Assembly (NCBI GenBank): GCA_037039925.1
Contig: JAXRKP010000219.1
Span: forward strand, 104,501 to 168,500
DNA length: 64,000 nucleotides
Source of the DNA: Doris montereyensis
Lineage: Eukaryota; Mollusca; Gastropoda; Nudibranchia; Dorididae
Reading direction: 5' to 3'
Shown: piece after piece, positions 48,301 through 59,104 of the stretch
Position numbering within the stretch: the stretch's first letter is position 1
Layout: each line of letters starts with the position of its first letter
The notes under the pieces: model-generated
What the model was told of the DNA's origin: nothing
Database searches by the model: none
The model's input: only the letters and a program-made list of their open reading frames with translations
Position numbers and translations under genes: made by a program

Positions 48301-51300
48301 GGTCCGTTGACCGAGGTTTCCCTGGCGTTTATTTAGTGACGTAACGCTTGGGCATCTGGTTTGGAGAGTTTCCTGACTTTTCCCTAGTTCTCAATAATAT
48401 GTGAATTCTGTGTTTGTGTTTCCCAACACCTCGGGCGTGGAGTCCATGGGCGATGCCTTACCATTGATCAGATGACTCGCGCGTTCCGGATCGTGTGGAT
48501 GGATGAAAACCGATGCTTTTATATCCCCCTTTTTTTAATTCTGTGATTGTACACCTTTATACTATCCTTATTACGTGTTACAGGTTTATCATGTGTACCA
48601 TTTTGCTGAAACTGGCATGGTAAACTTCACAACTTATGCAACAAGTGAGGATGCGATACGTATAGGCCGATATTTACCAATAGAGAGAGAGGGAGGGACA
48701 GAGAGGGGGAGAGAAAAAGAGAGGTGGAAAGGGGGGGGGGGGGGGAAGGCACCAGCAACAAAACCCTCACCAAAAGAAAGCGCTTTTGGCGACAATGGTT
48801 CTTTTTTCCCCCTGTACCCCCCCCCCCCCACTCCCATCATCACCCCCTCTCAGCGCCGCACTAGACTAGCACAAACTTGTGTCTTTATCGATCGATAATT
48901 GCTTCGCGGAATAGAGACGGGATGGGAGCGGTGGCTGACCTCTACTTGTGCTATTAGTGTTATTTCTCTCTCGTTTAAATGTGTTTTTAGTAATATTGTA
49001 TTGTTATACGAAGAAGACTGCATAGTGGAGACATAGAGTCACTATCGTTCTAATGGACTTCTAGACATCCCGTATTGCCAATTATCCCGTCTTTATTTAC
49101 TAAAAATACTTGAGCCTTCGATAACTTGGAAAGCATCAGCTAGTGCTAACTGGCTTTTTTTTAAATTTCAGTTAAGTTGTTTACTCTCTTCTCTTATTGC
49201 ATCAATAAATTTGTAATTTATATACATTTCACACCTTCAGTGTAAATTTTTGCCTTGATCGATACTTCCTTTCATTCATTCTCTATCATTTCTTCTTTCT
49301 AGACCCAGTGAGATATAGATCTAGTCTTATATTTATCCTATTTTTTTCGTTCTTGTTTCCCATACTCACACGTCTCTCTCTCCCTTTCTTTCTTTCCTGC
49401 CTTTTTCTCTCTCTCTCTATTTCTCTCCTTCTCTCTATCTCCTCCTCACCTTTTATTTCTTACTTATTTTCATATTTTTATTTCATTCTAGATCTGAACC
49501 TTCCACTCTCGCTCATTCTTCACACCGCCCTCTGCTACGTTTCTTCTCATCACTGTCTTTTTCTTTCGTTCTTTCTCCTTTATGTTTTTCTTCTGACATT
49601 ACATTGTGTGATGCCTGAAGAAGTACTTAGATCTAGATTCTAGATATTTCTCGTTTGTTGTCTGACGAAGGGTTATACTCGAAACGTCACGTGTTTGTTC
49701 TGTCTTAATTAGTGGAGTTGTCACTTATTGTCATATTTCGCCTATGATTTTTTTCATGTCTTTTACAGGATAAATGACTGTAGGAATACGTTTTCTTTCA
49801 CTCCAGATCATAAAGTGGTGTTTCTACGTATTTTTCAAACTTTTTTTCAGCTCTTACTGTGTGTTCATTTGTAGACCACAATTGTTACATAATAACGAAA
49901 ATCTGAAACCTGCCTCTCATGATCACTGCAAAGATTTTTTTAAATTAGACCTCCCCCAAATTTTCTTTGAACAATTCTCTTTCACATGGAATTAAACAGA
50001 ATAAAAGTCGTTGACCTCACCTTCCTTAAGGTGAAAAAGGACTTATTAAAAAGAGGAAATGACAGCAGGTTCAATTGCTGACGTTCGCACCCAAAAAATA
50101 TTCACAAAACACACAAATTGAAAGCAAATTTCACAATATTATGTTTCTGCGATGTCAAAGCCATGGACCAAATGTTAAAAAGACTCATCAATTAAACTTT
50201 AAGAAAGATTAATTGAAGAGTTCAAGTTATCATTGGGACCCATTTTTGTGAAACCTGCCAAAAGCAGTTGGGTTTTTTTTATTCCATGTCTTTCTCATAA
50301 TTACTCTACCAACATACTTCTCAGGAGCAAATTGTTATTGACTAAGCACAAAAGGAAAAATATACAATGCATGCATGTCCTTACTTGGCAAGTTCCTGAG
50401 CTTCTTGGTATCTGCCTAACAGGGCCAATGCCTCTGCTTTTCTTAGTTTATAATGTACTGCTGCGACACAATGTTCTATGCACCTTTCTAAGTGAAACAC
50501 AGCCTGAGGGGAGGGAGGACAAAATGTATGGGTGAAATTGAATGAATTTTATCAAACCTGAAAACTTCGTCAAAGTTGGCTTTATAAAAGAGGAAACAAC
50601 CAAAAACTTCTGACCACCATATATAAAACAACAAAGAAGATACCGTTGGTGAAACTGTCTAAATGCGCATGTCCAAGATGTATGGGAAATGAGATTTATC
50701 TTTCACATGATCAAATGCACCCTTCCTTCATGTTTTTGTAAATATTGCAGGCCTTGATCCAATAGAAAGGCTCCAGTTATGCACATGCTGATACATGACC
50801 CAAACACCGACTTTCGTTTTTCTTCACGCCTCGAAAACTCTAGCCTCTTAAGTAAAGTTCAACTCTAAACATGTAAGTCCATTTTGTGTTTAGACAGTTT
50901 CACCGGTGATAAAGATATGGATACATATATATATATACGTACAAAGAATAAGGACCTACTAGCGACGCCCACCAACCATCTACTGTATGTAACAAACGGT
51001 TTTCTTGGAACAAAAAAAAACCTGATTGAACATGCCATGTTAACACAATTCACTAGTCTCAGCCCACTGTGACATGAATAGAAAATATGGAACATTTTCT
51101 CGACAATGATAGAATCTACTACTTGATAAAAAGAACCCCATAAAAAATATCAGGTCTTAATCCAGGGACAACTGTATACACCAGAAAAATGAGCATACAA
51201 AGACATGTTTCTTTTCTTTTCTTCTTTGAAATTTACCCTATCCACCATTGCGGTGATCTCAGGGTGAATTAAGAGGAAACAGCAAGATGAAAGATAAGTG

Positions 51301-54300
51301 AAAAAAGAAGGAAAGGAAAGAAGCGCAGGCATGTCTTGATTAGATTTGAATTGAACACTAGGCTGCCATGAACTTTTTTTCAATTGAACGTAACTTGTGA
51401 TTCAAGCTTAAAATACCATCATACGTGAAACACAAACTTTCACTCAAAGATGAGAACAATGGTCACATATCATAACCAACGCAGTTTGTTGAAAAAAGAG
51501 GTGGAGGAAGAAAATGAAAAACAACAAAATGAAAAGTATGTATCAAAACTTTCCAATTCATTTTCTCACGTGATTGACAAAAGCAAACTACAACACATAG
51601 CTTGATATATATATATATATATATATGGGGACCGAGATGGCAGAGTGGTTAACAGGCACTGCACTGTGACCCAGAGGTATTAGGTTCCAACCCCACTTCT
51701 GACATTCGTTTTTTCCCCTTGGGCAAGAGAATTCACCCTGATTGCTGACTTGGACAACATGGATGACTCCTGTTTCATTGAGCGTAAACTTGATGAGTCT
51801 ATATTCCTTTCTCTTAAGAAATTGTGATTACCATGCATGATACCTTTCGATGTCAGCAAAGACGGCACTAATTTTTTCCTTTCGTTTACGCATTAGCACA
51901 AGTAAAAGTTGTTTTGTCTGTGTTTTTATCAATACAAACTACACTTCTGAGTTTAAATTATATATGCTGCATGCTCACCGTTCTGTAATCCCTCTTCTCA
52001 AAGCTGGCCTCGGCCTTTGCTACATGGTCCTGTACATTCGCTGCTATATTTGACTGCAAAACATGATTTTAAAAAGGAAGGAAACGTTTAGTAAGTGAAT
52101 TAAAAAACTGCAGCAAGATAAAATATTGATGTGAAAAAGTCAAAAGAAAAGAACAAAGACTTCCACCAACACCCATAAACACTTAAGGGGAAGAGCGGGT
52201 TCTGAAAGCCATTTTGAAAACCCATAGAAAAAACCAACTAGGACCTCGATTTTTTAGTTCTACGTATCTAAATTAGAGGAGAAAATATGAGAAACTGAAA
52301 TTTTGTCGGGTGTTGCCATGGCAACGCCACCATATTGGATTTATGACGCTAAAAATAACATGCATTTTCAAAATGTAAAATCTGCATCAATTATTTTGGG
52401 ATGTGTCTCAAAATTGGTACACTCCTTCATTAACATCTACAGAACAAAACTACGCATGGGTTTGGACAAATCTATCAAACTTTTAGTTTTATGGGGTGTT
52501 TTGAAAGTTTCATATAAAATGTTTACAATTTACAGCAATTTTATTCAACTCAAAAATTCATTTTTTCAGAAAGTATACAAAATAACATCTAACGCATGCA
52601 TGTTTTTATTCCATGCATCAAAAGGAAGATTTATGCCAAATTTCAAGTCAATCGGATAATTTTGGATATTCGTATTTTTCTCTTATTTTCTGTTATTTGA
52701 ATACATTTTCTCCCATAAACCTAAGAAAAGAGTAGGATAATACTTTGAAACATCATAAAACCTCGAGAGGTTCTCAATTGCTTCTTATTGACACTGTTTC
52801 AAGTGCACTAGCACCTTTTTACTTATTTTGAGATGGTGCCTTTTGATAATAGGTGCGCAGAATATGTTCCGTAACTCTCGGCCGATCTAAGGCAATATTC
52901 ATAATAGATCCTCAAATAAGGTTGTTTTGGAAAGCGTTCATTGTGGCGATCAAATTGACTACCAACTTGCCGTACTTAAGATAACATTTCTGGCTTTTAT
53001 TGTATAATAGCTGTGTTGAAAGATAGTTTCTAAAATTGTTTCTAAAAAAATTTGAATAAATTCAAAGAATCAACACTGAGCTTCTTTTATGATATCATTA
53101 TGACGGGAATGCACTGCTCTATCCACTAGTATGGTAGACTAGATTTGTCCCATTTTCAGCAAAAATGGCATTCCCAGAACCCGCTCCTCACCTTAAAAAC
53201 TTGTGAAGCTAAAAAAACAATAATTTATATTTTTTTAATGTTATTACGCCATATTTAAACAAATAAAAAAGAAACTAACAAAAATTTGATCTATGTAACC
53301 AGTCAACTTCTTTCATAATGCATTCTTCTGTCATCGTCATTGCAAAGAAATTAATATCCTACAATAACATTATATATTTTCATTCAAGTTATCCAACTGC
53401 AAAAAAATAACACTTTGAGGAATACATGGAGATTTCCTACTATCGAACATAGTCTGACCTTTTGTGACTTTAAAATTTACAGTCACCCGATTGGTCAAAG
53501 TAAGTGCTCCAAAAGAAAAAAGAAAGTGAGTTACCATGAAATATCGTTATCTTTTCTTAAAAGAAAAAAGTATTAAAAAGTGAAGGTAAATTCATTGACA
53601 AAGTAATGCTCATGGAATGAAAATATTTTGATAAAAGAATAATAAAATGTTACCTCTCTGAGAGCAATTGTATTATTTGGCTCTATCTCTAGCGCATGAC
53701 GATAGCTTCTTAAAGCTGCGACCGGACTCCCTAAAGCCATATGACACTTTCCTTCTCGTAAATAGCCCTGAAAGATACAATCATAACCAGTCACAATGAT
53801 GCAATAGAGGGCGATACCACCTGTGAAAAAACATACTCACAATACATCATAATACTTCTATTAAGAAATTTTAAAAATCATGCGATGAATGAAAACATCT
53901 TGTCACGTGGGTAAAGGGATAGGAACATCAAGAGTAAAGCCTACAACAAATTAGTGATTAAGAAGTCTTTTAAACATTAATATTTTCAGATAACCGTAGC
54001 AACCTTCATTTTTATAACAATGTCCTCTTGTTTCGCTTTGCAAACTACTTAAATGTTAAGACTGAAATCTGCTGCATTTGAAGGTAAAACCAATATGAAA
54101 TATATGATAACCTCCTCCAAATTTATGTAATATATGACAAAATCATCTCTTTCATATAAGAGACAAAGACACCTTTCTTGTTTGATTTTAACTACCAAGG
54201 AAAATGAGTCATGATAAGCTTTGCATACGCAATTTTTTTCAATCTATTTGATTTCATTTACAACAAAGGTGATCTCAAAGGATTTTGGTAGAATCTTTTC

Positions 54301-57234
54301 ATTTTGCCTGGACTGCTTTGTAAACAGCCAAGAGATATTAAATGTGCACATAGTGTTGGGATCTGCACACGGGACCGTATTATCCATCTTCGATAGGGCT
54401 AGGTGTTGATACCCCTACCTGGACCATGGGGATAGATTTTACTAAAAAGTACTCAAGAAAATGTTTCAACTGTCTGTAAGGCTCGAACCAAAGACCTTTG
54501 GGTTGCCTTGCCTCTGGACTACAAAGTCCCCATTTAAATCTATAAACAGAGCTATGGAAACATCATTTAGTTTATTAATGTGTTAATAAAAAAGGTTGCT
54601 TTCTAACGCAAGAAAAGAGTACGAAGAAAATAACAATCTACATTTCTGAAAGCTATACCGAACATGAGGATGTCTCTGTTCAACTTGCAAGGAGTCATTT
54701 TTGTGAGATTATGTAAATTTAATTAAAGGTCAAATAAGAAAGCAAAAGAAAACAACAAAACAAATACAAAACCCAAACTACTCATTCATCATAACTACAC
54801 GAAATATTGACCAAGAAAAGCATCTACAAGGAATGTATTCTTTCCTACCTTGACAAAACCTGTATCAAGCTGTAAGGCATTTTGGGCATCCTTTAAACCA
54901 TCTTGAAATTTATATAACATGATAAACGTAGCAGACCTATTTCCATAAAATGCAGCACACGTTGGACATAAAGCTGATGAGGAAGAAAAACATGCAAGTT
55001 ATGGTAGAACATGATAAGGAATAAAGATGACTTTCTATAACATAGTAGGAAAATTGAAGCCATCAGCCGTGGATTTAAAAAGTCTTGATCTCTTAAATAC
55101 ATATATATATATATAAACATGCTCATAAATAATGTTGGATTATGATTTTTCTTTGTCAAAAAAACTGAGTCTCTTGAACTTTGACTGCTGTTAACTCAGA
55201 AACCACGGGTGATATCAGGTACGATTATTAGGTCGAATCAGTGCTCAATACTGAAGTCAATCGGGCTTTGACCGGAAATCAGATATAGTAACAATACAAA
55301 TGTTTTGTGGATCGCAGGCAAAACAATCTTTTCCCAATCAATTAAAATACTGATTTGATCCAAGAGTTTATTCGCCAAGTACCTAAAGCAGGCTGAAATC
55401 AACATACGAAATATGGAGGTTGTGGGTGCAGTGGTTCCTGAGTTATAAGCCATTAAAGTTAGAGATATTCAGCTTTATTTATACTTAAATTTATATCGGC
55501 AAACACTGTATTACAAGTCGACATTGATCTTCATAAGTTATCTCTATATACCTTTCAACTAAGGACAACAAAATTCTGGTACCCTGATTCTTACCTAATG
55601 TTAGTTCCAATTATGTGTGTCAATGCATTTGTGTTATTAACATAGTTCTGTGATGGAATCGGTACTGAGTGAAAGAGCATGAAGGCAGAAAGACAGAGTG
55701 AAGCAGTAACAGAGAACAAAAAACAAAATGGGTTTACTTTTTCCCCCCATTCCTTCACCTTATCAATCACTTCTCATTCGTGTCTTGGCAGTATCCCCAC
55801 TTCTTAAGAACAAAAAAACACTAACTTAATATAAAATCGGGGAAAACTCACTTATTGCCTCAGTATAACAGGCTAGAGCTTCATCATACTTTTGCTCTTT
55901 ATAATATATATTTCCTTGTTCTTTCTTGGCCTCTGCCAGTTCCATGGTTCTGTTGAGGAAGAGAAAAACATATTATTGAGTTTTAAATCCACAGAACTTA
56001 TTGTAGAGAGAAATCTCTCTAACCATTAAATATTGTATATATTTATATAGGCCTAATGTGTCTGAAGATGTTATAGATAGATTATAATCCTTTATAGTGA
56101 TGCTTACCAAAAAAAGATTACCATTTATTTACAGAATGAAGAATTTCAGGAAGAAAAAAGGACAAGTAAGTAGTAAGCAAGTTTGGGAATGTGTGTGTGT
56201 GTGTTGGGAGGGGAGGGGGTCCAGCCTTCAGGGATTGTGATAGATTTTAGGATTGATAAATAATTTGGCAGTGGTATTCTTTTCTGGTTGGCCATTAAAT
56301 ATTCACTTCTTCTTCTTCACAACAGCTGACCAACTCAATTTTAGAGTATTACTGTCAGAGCTCGCAAAGTCTAATTCAACCCAAATTTCTGGAATAGCCT
56401 TGATCTAGATAGATCTACATAGGACATAAGGAAATAGACGGGACCATACTTCTTTAATGTGCTCATATTCCAATTACAATAGATTTAGATATAAAGCTAT
56501 AAATCAGCTAGAGGAAGGACTTCCACAGTCGGGTCCCAGCCTTTATTTGAACATCTAACACCTACGCTTGGCTCAGATAGAAGAGGTTGGGGATGGTGGG
56601 GGGTTCAGGGTCAGGGATGGTGATAGATGTTAAAATAATGGCTGGGACCCAACTATGGTACTCCTACTTATCTCTTGATTAAATCTAGCCATGACAAATG
56701 TTTCTAGAAATTGCTTGATCTAGATTTATATAGATCTAGATTAAGATATCTATTTCTAGATCTTATTCTAGATATTATCAGATCTGATCCAGATAGAGAT
56801 ACTTAGTGATAGTGATAGCTTAGTGTTTTACACTTTACTTTACTCATGTTTAATTAGTCAAAGGCCACAACTTCTTTCTGAATATACTCTATGAAACTAC
56901 ACAAATTTACAAAATTGTAAACTGATCTAAACCATATGTTTAGCATGGTATTTCAGAGATCATTGGAATATTCTACACATTTCTTCATCGAACGGAAGTA
57001 AGACACGCGAATCAATTTTTCTAGGATGTTCTACTGGAGACCACTACTAGAAGAATACACGATCCAGAAGCACGGGAACATATAAGTCGTATTTGTTTTC
57101 TAATATCATTAAGAGCTTAGGTCAGATAATTGACGAATACTCAACTGTTCATCTTCATTATCTCCATCATGGTTGGACTCAGAGGTCTCCATTTCGTTCT
57201 GATGTTCTTCGTTCGTCATCTCCGTGTCAGACAT
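39221..57234 (-). CDS. DNAJC7: DNAJC7/TPR2, TPR and J-domain co-chaperone (13 exons, joined)
   Basis: Cytosolic co-chaperone. In known animals its TPRs bind the C-terminal EEVD ends of Hsp70 and Hsp90, and its J domain stimulates Hsp70 ATPase, supporting transfer of clients between the two. Thirteen exons join with consistent phase into about 517 residues (human 494). After an acidic N-terminus come TPR repeats at about residues 36-370, including [56 protein letters not shown] and [16 protein letters not shown]. The J domain follows at about 386-455 ([41 protein letters not shown]). A Gly/Phe-rich tail ends GFSFQFG, close to the family's FFFQFG. The HPD motif is intact, so the J domain should be active. 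The last exon holds a one-base frame break. Confidence 0.95.
39681..40070 (-). other. 129-codon open frame without early ATG, function unknown
   Basis: In the last DNAJC7 intron, same strand. Open from a TGA at 40073 to TAA at 39683. Contains [15 protein letters not shown] (a CxxC), an acidic [18 protein letters not shown] run, and [20 protein letters not shown]. The first Met lies past the middle. I do not recognise it. It could be a transposon-derived exon, an unannotated alternative exon, or chance. Confidence 0.35.
40525..40850 (-). repeat. SINE family D copy, nearly full length
   Basis: DNAJC7 intron 12. CTCACCGACTGTACATTATT, CCTCAACTCCTAGGGAGCAT, CACCTGAGTCAAGTGAGGAA, GTGCCAGCTGTGGGGCTTGA and a tRNA-like head complement ending near 40850. 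Confidence 0.8.
41092..41160 (-). repeat. Short repeat family E copy, worn
   Basis: Intron 12, close to the exon 12 donor. CAAGATGAAAGAGAAGCGAA, AAGTAGAACCTATTAGCAGC and AACCGCCAAC. Confidence 0.55.
41216..41365 (-). CDS. DNAJC7: DNAJC7 exon 12
   Basis: Second half of the J domain: [39 protein letters not shown]. Starts inside the Asp codon of HPD. Donor gtgaga. Confidence 0.96.
41440..41675 (+). repeat. SINE family C copy
   Basis: DNAJC7 intron 11, antisense. AGTTCAATTGCCTGTCCGGG, CTTGCCCTCCTGTCGACCC, GCGAAAGTAAAGGCGGCATG, and an end in GTACGGGACTTACTTTACTC. Confidence 0.75.
42163..42265 (-). repeat. Short repeat family E copy
   Basis: Intron 11. GACCTCAGGGCGAATTAAGA, GGAAACAACAAGATGAAGG, GAAGTAGGACCTACCAGGAG and CACCCGCCAACC. 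Confidence 0.75.
42374..42520 (-). CDS. DNAJC7: DNAJC7 exon 11
   Basis: Encodes [18 protein letters not shown] and then [30 protein letters not shown]: helices I and II of the J domain up to HPD. Acceptor ttatttcag, donor gtaaaa. Confidence 0.97.
42954..43027 (-). CDS. DNAJC7: DNAJC7 exon 10
   Basis: Encodes [20 protein letters not shown] and AKTQ, the last TPR helix before the J domain (EEAVRDYE is conserved). Acceptor ttttacag, donor gtatct. Confidence 0.95.
43470..43935 (-). mobile_element. Relic of a BED-finger/hAT-type transposon protein
   Basis: Reads [20 protein letters not shown] and CVPC, then after a stop [20 protein letters not shown]: a CxxC...HxxxxH BED-like zinc finger. Next comes [19 protein letters not shown] and [11 protein letters not shown]; then, one frame over, [10 protein letters not shown]. 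These blocks recur in hAT-related proteins common in invertebrates (family assignment from memory). Stops and frameshifts make it dead. DNAJC7 intron 9. Confidence 0.75.
44326..44580. repeat. Two tandem copies of a ~130-bp unit
   Basis: Each copy has AAAGGTTTTATTGTCTT, GTACTTAGTAGAGCTTAGTA, GAAATTATAATT and TTCTTCACCAAAATAATTTT. The copies differ at few positions, so the duplication is recent. Confidence 0.95.
44935..45465 (+). mobile_element. 3' fragment of the LINE family at 1990-4601
   Basis: [40 protein letters not shown] and LRRKAGKT, then [15 protein letters not shown] and RPKGRLQE. These match the C-terminal blocks of the copies at 1990 and 59105, and the 3' end AGGGTAGCCTG...GGCATCTAAA is shared with the latter. 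Lies antisense in DNAJC7 intron 9. Confidence 0.85.
46003..46094 (-). CDS. DNAJC7: DNAJC7 exon 9
   Basis: Encodes [20 protein letters not shown] and [10 protein letters not shown], a TPR closely matching human DNAJC7. Ends inside the Cys codon completed by exon 10. Donor gttagt. Confidence 0.97.
46440..46743 (+). repeat. SINE family A copy, full length
   Basis: GTCGGTGGACGAGCGATATA A-box-like head, AAGTTCGAATCCTAGCAAAG, GTGTTCCTTGTGAAAGACAC, CAGGTGCAAATGGGTACAAG, TTGGGAGTAAAAACATGCGT and GAAGGAACTTTACTTTT. DNAJC7 intron 8, antisense to the gene. Confidence 0.9.
46797..47055 (-). repeat. SINE family A copy, inverted partner
   Basis: TATTCAAGGCCGCTTACAGC, GAGCTATCCCGGTTTCAATA, CACCTCCTGGACAGGACGCT and GCTTTGCTAGGATTCAAACC: the complement of the preceding copy, about 55 bp away, tail to tail. 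Confidence 0.9.
47141..47305 (-). CDS. DNAJC7: DNAJC7 exon 8
   Basis: Encodes [39 protein letters not shown] and [15 protein letters not shown], the first TPRs of the second TPR domain. Exactly 55 codons. Confidence 0.97.
47498..47651 (-). CDS. DNAJC7: DNAJC7 exon 7
   Basis: Encodes [40 protein letters not shown] and [11 protein letters not shown]. Matches human NADALYVRGLCLYYED closely. Acceptor ttttccaccag, donor gtagga. Confidence 0.97.
47652..50384 (-). other. DNAJC7 intron 6, largely unexplained
   Basis: No coding exon recognised. It holds GA/G/C low complexity at 48665-48850 (poly-G near 48731, poly-C near 48820), a CT-rich tract at 49360-49460, and scattered AGATCTAG palindromes near 49315 and 49630. 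The frames overlapping these tracts are artefacts. Confidence 0.6.
50385..50503 (-). CDS. DNAJC7: DNAJC7 exon 6
   Basis: Encodes [20 protein letters not shown] and [19 protein letters not shown], matching KILKAECLAMLGRYPEAQ in human. Ends inside an Asn codon. Donor gtaagg. Confidence 0.96.
50945..50982 (-). repeat. Short repeat family E fragment
   Basis: AATAAGGACCTACTAGCGAC and GCCCACCAACCAT; the pyrimidine half of the unit is missing here. Confidence 0.45.
51231..51318 (-). repeat. Short repeat family E copy
   Basis: Intron 5. GCGGTGATCTCAGGGTGAAT, TAAGAGGAAACAGCAAGATG and AAAGATAAGTG. Confidence 0.7.
51605..51760 (+). repeat. (TA)n and tRNA-like SINE head
   Basis: A (TA)n run to about 51626, then GACCGAGATGGCAGAGTGGT with TAACAGGCACT and a B-box-like TAGGTTCCAACCCC: A/B-box spacing of a Leu/Ser-type tRNA. 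The body GGGCAAGAGAATTCACCC continues past a tRNA length, so it is a SINE and not a tRNA gene. Confidence 0.6.
51979..52053 (-). CDS. DNAJC7: DNAJC7 exon 5
   Basis: Encodes [20 protein letters not shown] and RDYRT, matching the EKIAETDFEKRDFRK inter-TPR segment of human. Exactly 25 codons. Donor gtgagc. Confidence 0.94.
52183..53196. mobile_element. Non-autonomous DNA transposon, ~1 kb, TTAA-flanked
   Basis: TTAA at 52183 and 53193 border terminal inverted repeats: left GGGGAAGAGCGGGTTCTG, right (reverse complement) GGTGAGGAGCGGGTTCTG, both leading to GCCATTTT. No coding capacity. TTAA duplication suggests piggyBac-type mobilisation, although the terminal bases are not the usual CCC, so that is inference. 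Contains the perfect palindrome GTTGCCATGGCAAC at 52312-52325. DNAJC7 intron 4. Confidence 0.85.
52312..52325. promoter_or_regulatory. Perfect RFX X-box-like palindrome
   Basis: GTTGCCATGGCAAC is the known symmetric X-box consensus bound by RFX factors. It sits inside the TTAA element. Binding or activity is not shown by sequence. Confidence 0.45.
53654..53767 (-). CDS. DNAJC7: DNAJC7 exon 4
   Basis: Encodes [20 protein letters not shown] and [18 protein letters not shown], a TPR with the family motif LREGKCH. Exactly 38 codons. Acceptor tttcag, donor gtaaca. Confidence 0.97.
54240..54533 (-). repeat. SINE family B copy, nearly full length
   Basis: Intron 3, sense to DNAJC7. AGGATTTTGGTAGAATCTTT, TTTGTAAACAGCCAAGAGAT, GGGATCTGCACACGGGACC, CTGGACCATGGGGATAGATT and GGCTCGAACCAAAGACCTTT. 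Confidence 0.85.
54849..54973 (-). CDS. DNAJC7: DNAJC7 exon 3
   Basis: Encodes [39 protein letters not shown] and VK. YGNRSAT is the conserved TPR1-TPR2 core. Acceptor catcag, donor gtagga. Confidence 0.96.
55852..55949 (-). CDS. DNAJC7: DNAJC7 exon 2
   Basis: Encodes [20 protein letters not shown] and [12 protein letters not shown], the first TPR, with the EQGNxYYK motif. It contains an in-frame ATG at 55945, which could serve as an alternative start if exon 1 is wrong. Donor gtgagt. Confidence 0.95.
55950..57145 (-). other. DNAJC7 intron 1
   Basis: No exon seen. A (GT)n/poly-G patch lies near 56190-56220. A dense cluster of overlapping TCTAGA/AGATCT palindromes lies at about 56700-56800. 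Confidence 0.6.
57146..57234 (-). CDS. DNAJC7: DNAJC7 exon 1 (start codon)
   Basis: ATG at 57234 opens [20 protein letters not shown] and an acidic run NHDGDNEDE. The phase-matched donor is the weak gttgag at 57145. Joining there completes a Gln codon with exon 2, giving an N-terminus of the right length for the family. The acidic region is not conserved in sequence, so the start is inferred. Confidence 0.6.
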
Positions 57235-59104
57235 TTCGACTTGTTGAGAGGGGAGAGGGTCGCATAATAATCGTGTTGACAATTCCTGGGACTGAAAGTC
57301 GAGTCTCAGTTACGTGCGAGTATTTGCGTGAATGGTGTATTAAAATTGTTAATGAATCTCTTCTGATTCTATGCAGACAAATACATATCTGTTATATTAT
57401 TTTGTCCTTTAAAGAACATTTCTCCATCCTCGGTGATTTACATGATCGTAGTTGCTTCTTCTTTTTCTTCTTTTTGTTCTTCTTTTTGTTCTAATTTTTC
57501 TTCTTCTTCTTGATTATCATTGTAACAGACCAACTCAATATTTACTATAAATTATAAACTATTAAGCATATTACTATAAACGCACATGATTTTGAACTGA
57601 ACCACGAATGCTTAGATTTGTTTCATGTATTTTAAACGGTGTATTTAATTATGTTATAAAAACGTAAGTGTCAATCCAATTATGGCAGTTTGTTCCACAG
57701 CCTTTCTGTACTACGGAGTTGACAATAAGTTGTTCTTGTACATGTATTGACTTGAAGCTGATATAATGTGATAAACTGCTGGTCGTTCGTAGCGTTAAAG
57801 AAAGCATCTGTTTTATTACTGGCTCTTATAATCTGACAATAGCTTATTGTCCTTACACCAATTTCTTAACTTAAAGTTTTTATCTGAGAAAATTAACCAG
57901 AGGCTAGCAATTATTCTACTAATTTGAAAGTCTTGAATTCTGCAGATAAAATTACATAAAGACATAAGCCCTGACAAGCTGATGTTGACATTTTAGCTGT
58001 TCAAATCTGAATTTTTCCTAGTCAAAAGTGGAAAATACGGACACTGTTTGCCCTATTCAGTAGTCGAAATTATTTTCAAGTATTCGATTTCATGAAATCG
58101 ACAATCTTACACATCCATTGTTAGGCAAGACGACGGATCTCGTGAATGGTGGTAATCAGCGAGAGTCCGTAAATTATGTAAAATTTTGGAGGAAGGAAAC
58201 TAACGGCTAAATATAATTATTTCAAGACAATTATATTATTATTAGGTTTGTGTCAAAGCCAATAAGTTCTCTATTCATCATATAATTATTATTTTTAATT
58301 TGTGCTTCTCATTTGGAAATTTAAGCACCAATTTATATTTTCTTTGCATAATAATCTTGAAAAGAAATCAAATAAACAACATGAGCAAAATTACATCACA
58401 TTGTATCCTGCTTGTCGACGATTATCTATATTTTATGTGTGAAATTATTGATTTTTTTTCTGAAAGTGGACACGATGTTACCATAGTGAGATGCGAAAGT
58501 TAATAGAAGATGCATTTTTATCGACTATGTTCTGAAACGCATGCTAGTCGTGTATGATTTTAAGTTCAAGAGGACTACTATTATATTCAATTCAATAAAA
58601 CTTTATTGTCCTCATAAAGGCACATCATCTACATGTATGAAGGGCACATATGCATTATTATTTTTCATAATAACTGACCAACTCAATTCTTGGGTACCTG
58701 TATTACTGTCACTGTCACTATTTTCAGCGCTCATATAAATATTTTTGTAGCCGTTGTTTTTTAATTTAACCGTAAACTGGTAATCTAGTTGAAAATGAAG
58801 AAACATAAAGAGGATGACCTATAACTACGCTCCCAGTCACCCTGAATAGCGATCTAAAGAGAACAAACAACAGTGTATTTTCATTGAAATTAATATCACA
58901 GATCCAGCCTGGAAATACTTAGAGAAATTGCTTCTGCTGTGGATAGAAGACAGTGGTTTGCTTTCACCAGGGAAATCAAGAAAACAGCCGTGGCTGCGAG
59001 TCCAGTGGCCTCGATAGCGGAAGGTCCTAAGTCAAGTCAAGTTAATCAGTTTTTATTTCAAATTCATTGTTTGATTTGATTTTTTTGTTTTGTTTTTAAC
59101 GACT
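57235..59104. other. Upstream flank of DNAJC7, no gene seen
   Basis: Probably includes the DNAJC7 promoter, but I see no convincing TATA box or other element to place it. AT-rich with a (TTC)n patch near 57455-57510. Confidence 0.5.

Noticed and set aside
51630..51705. A tRNA gene at the GACCGAGATGGCAGAG sequence
   Set aside because: It has A- and B-box-like sites but no cloverleaf, and related sequence continues beyond tRNA length, so it is a SINE head.
52303..52659. 118-residue frame inside the TTAA element
   Set aside because: No recognisable transposase motif and AT-rich composition; a chance frame in a non-autonomous element.
57093..57494. 133-residue plus-strand frame
   Set aside because: It is antisense to DNAJC7 exon 1 and ends in a (TTC)n patch; no recognisable domain.
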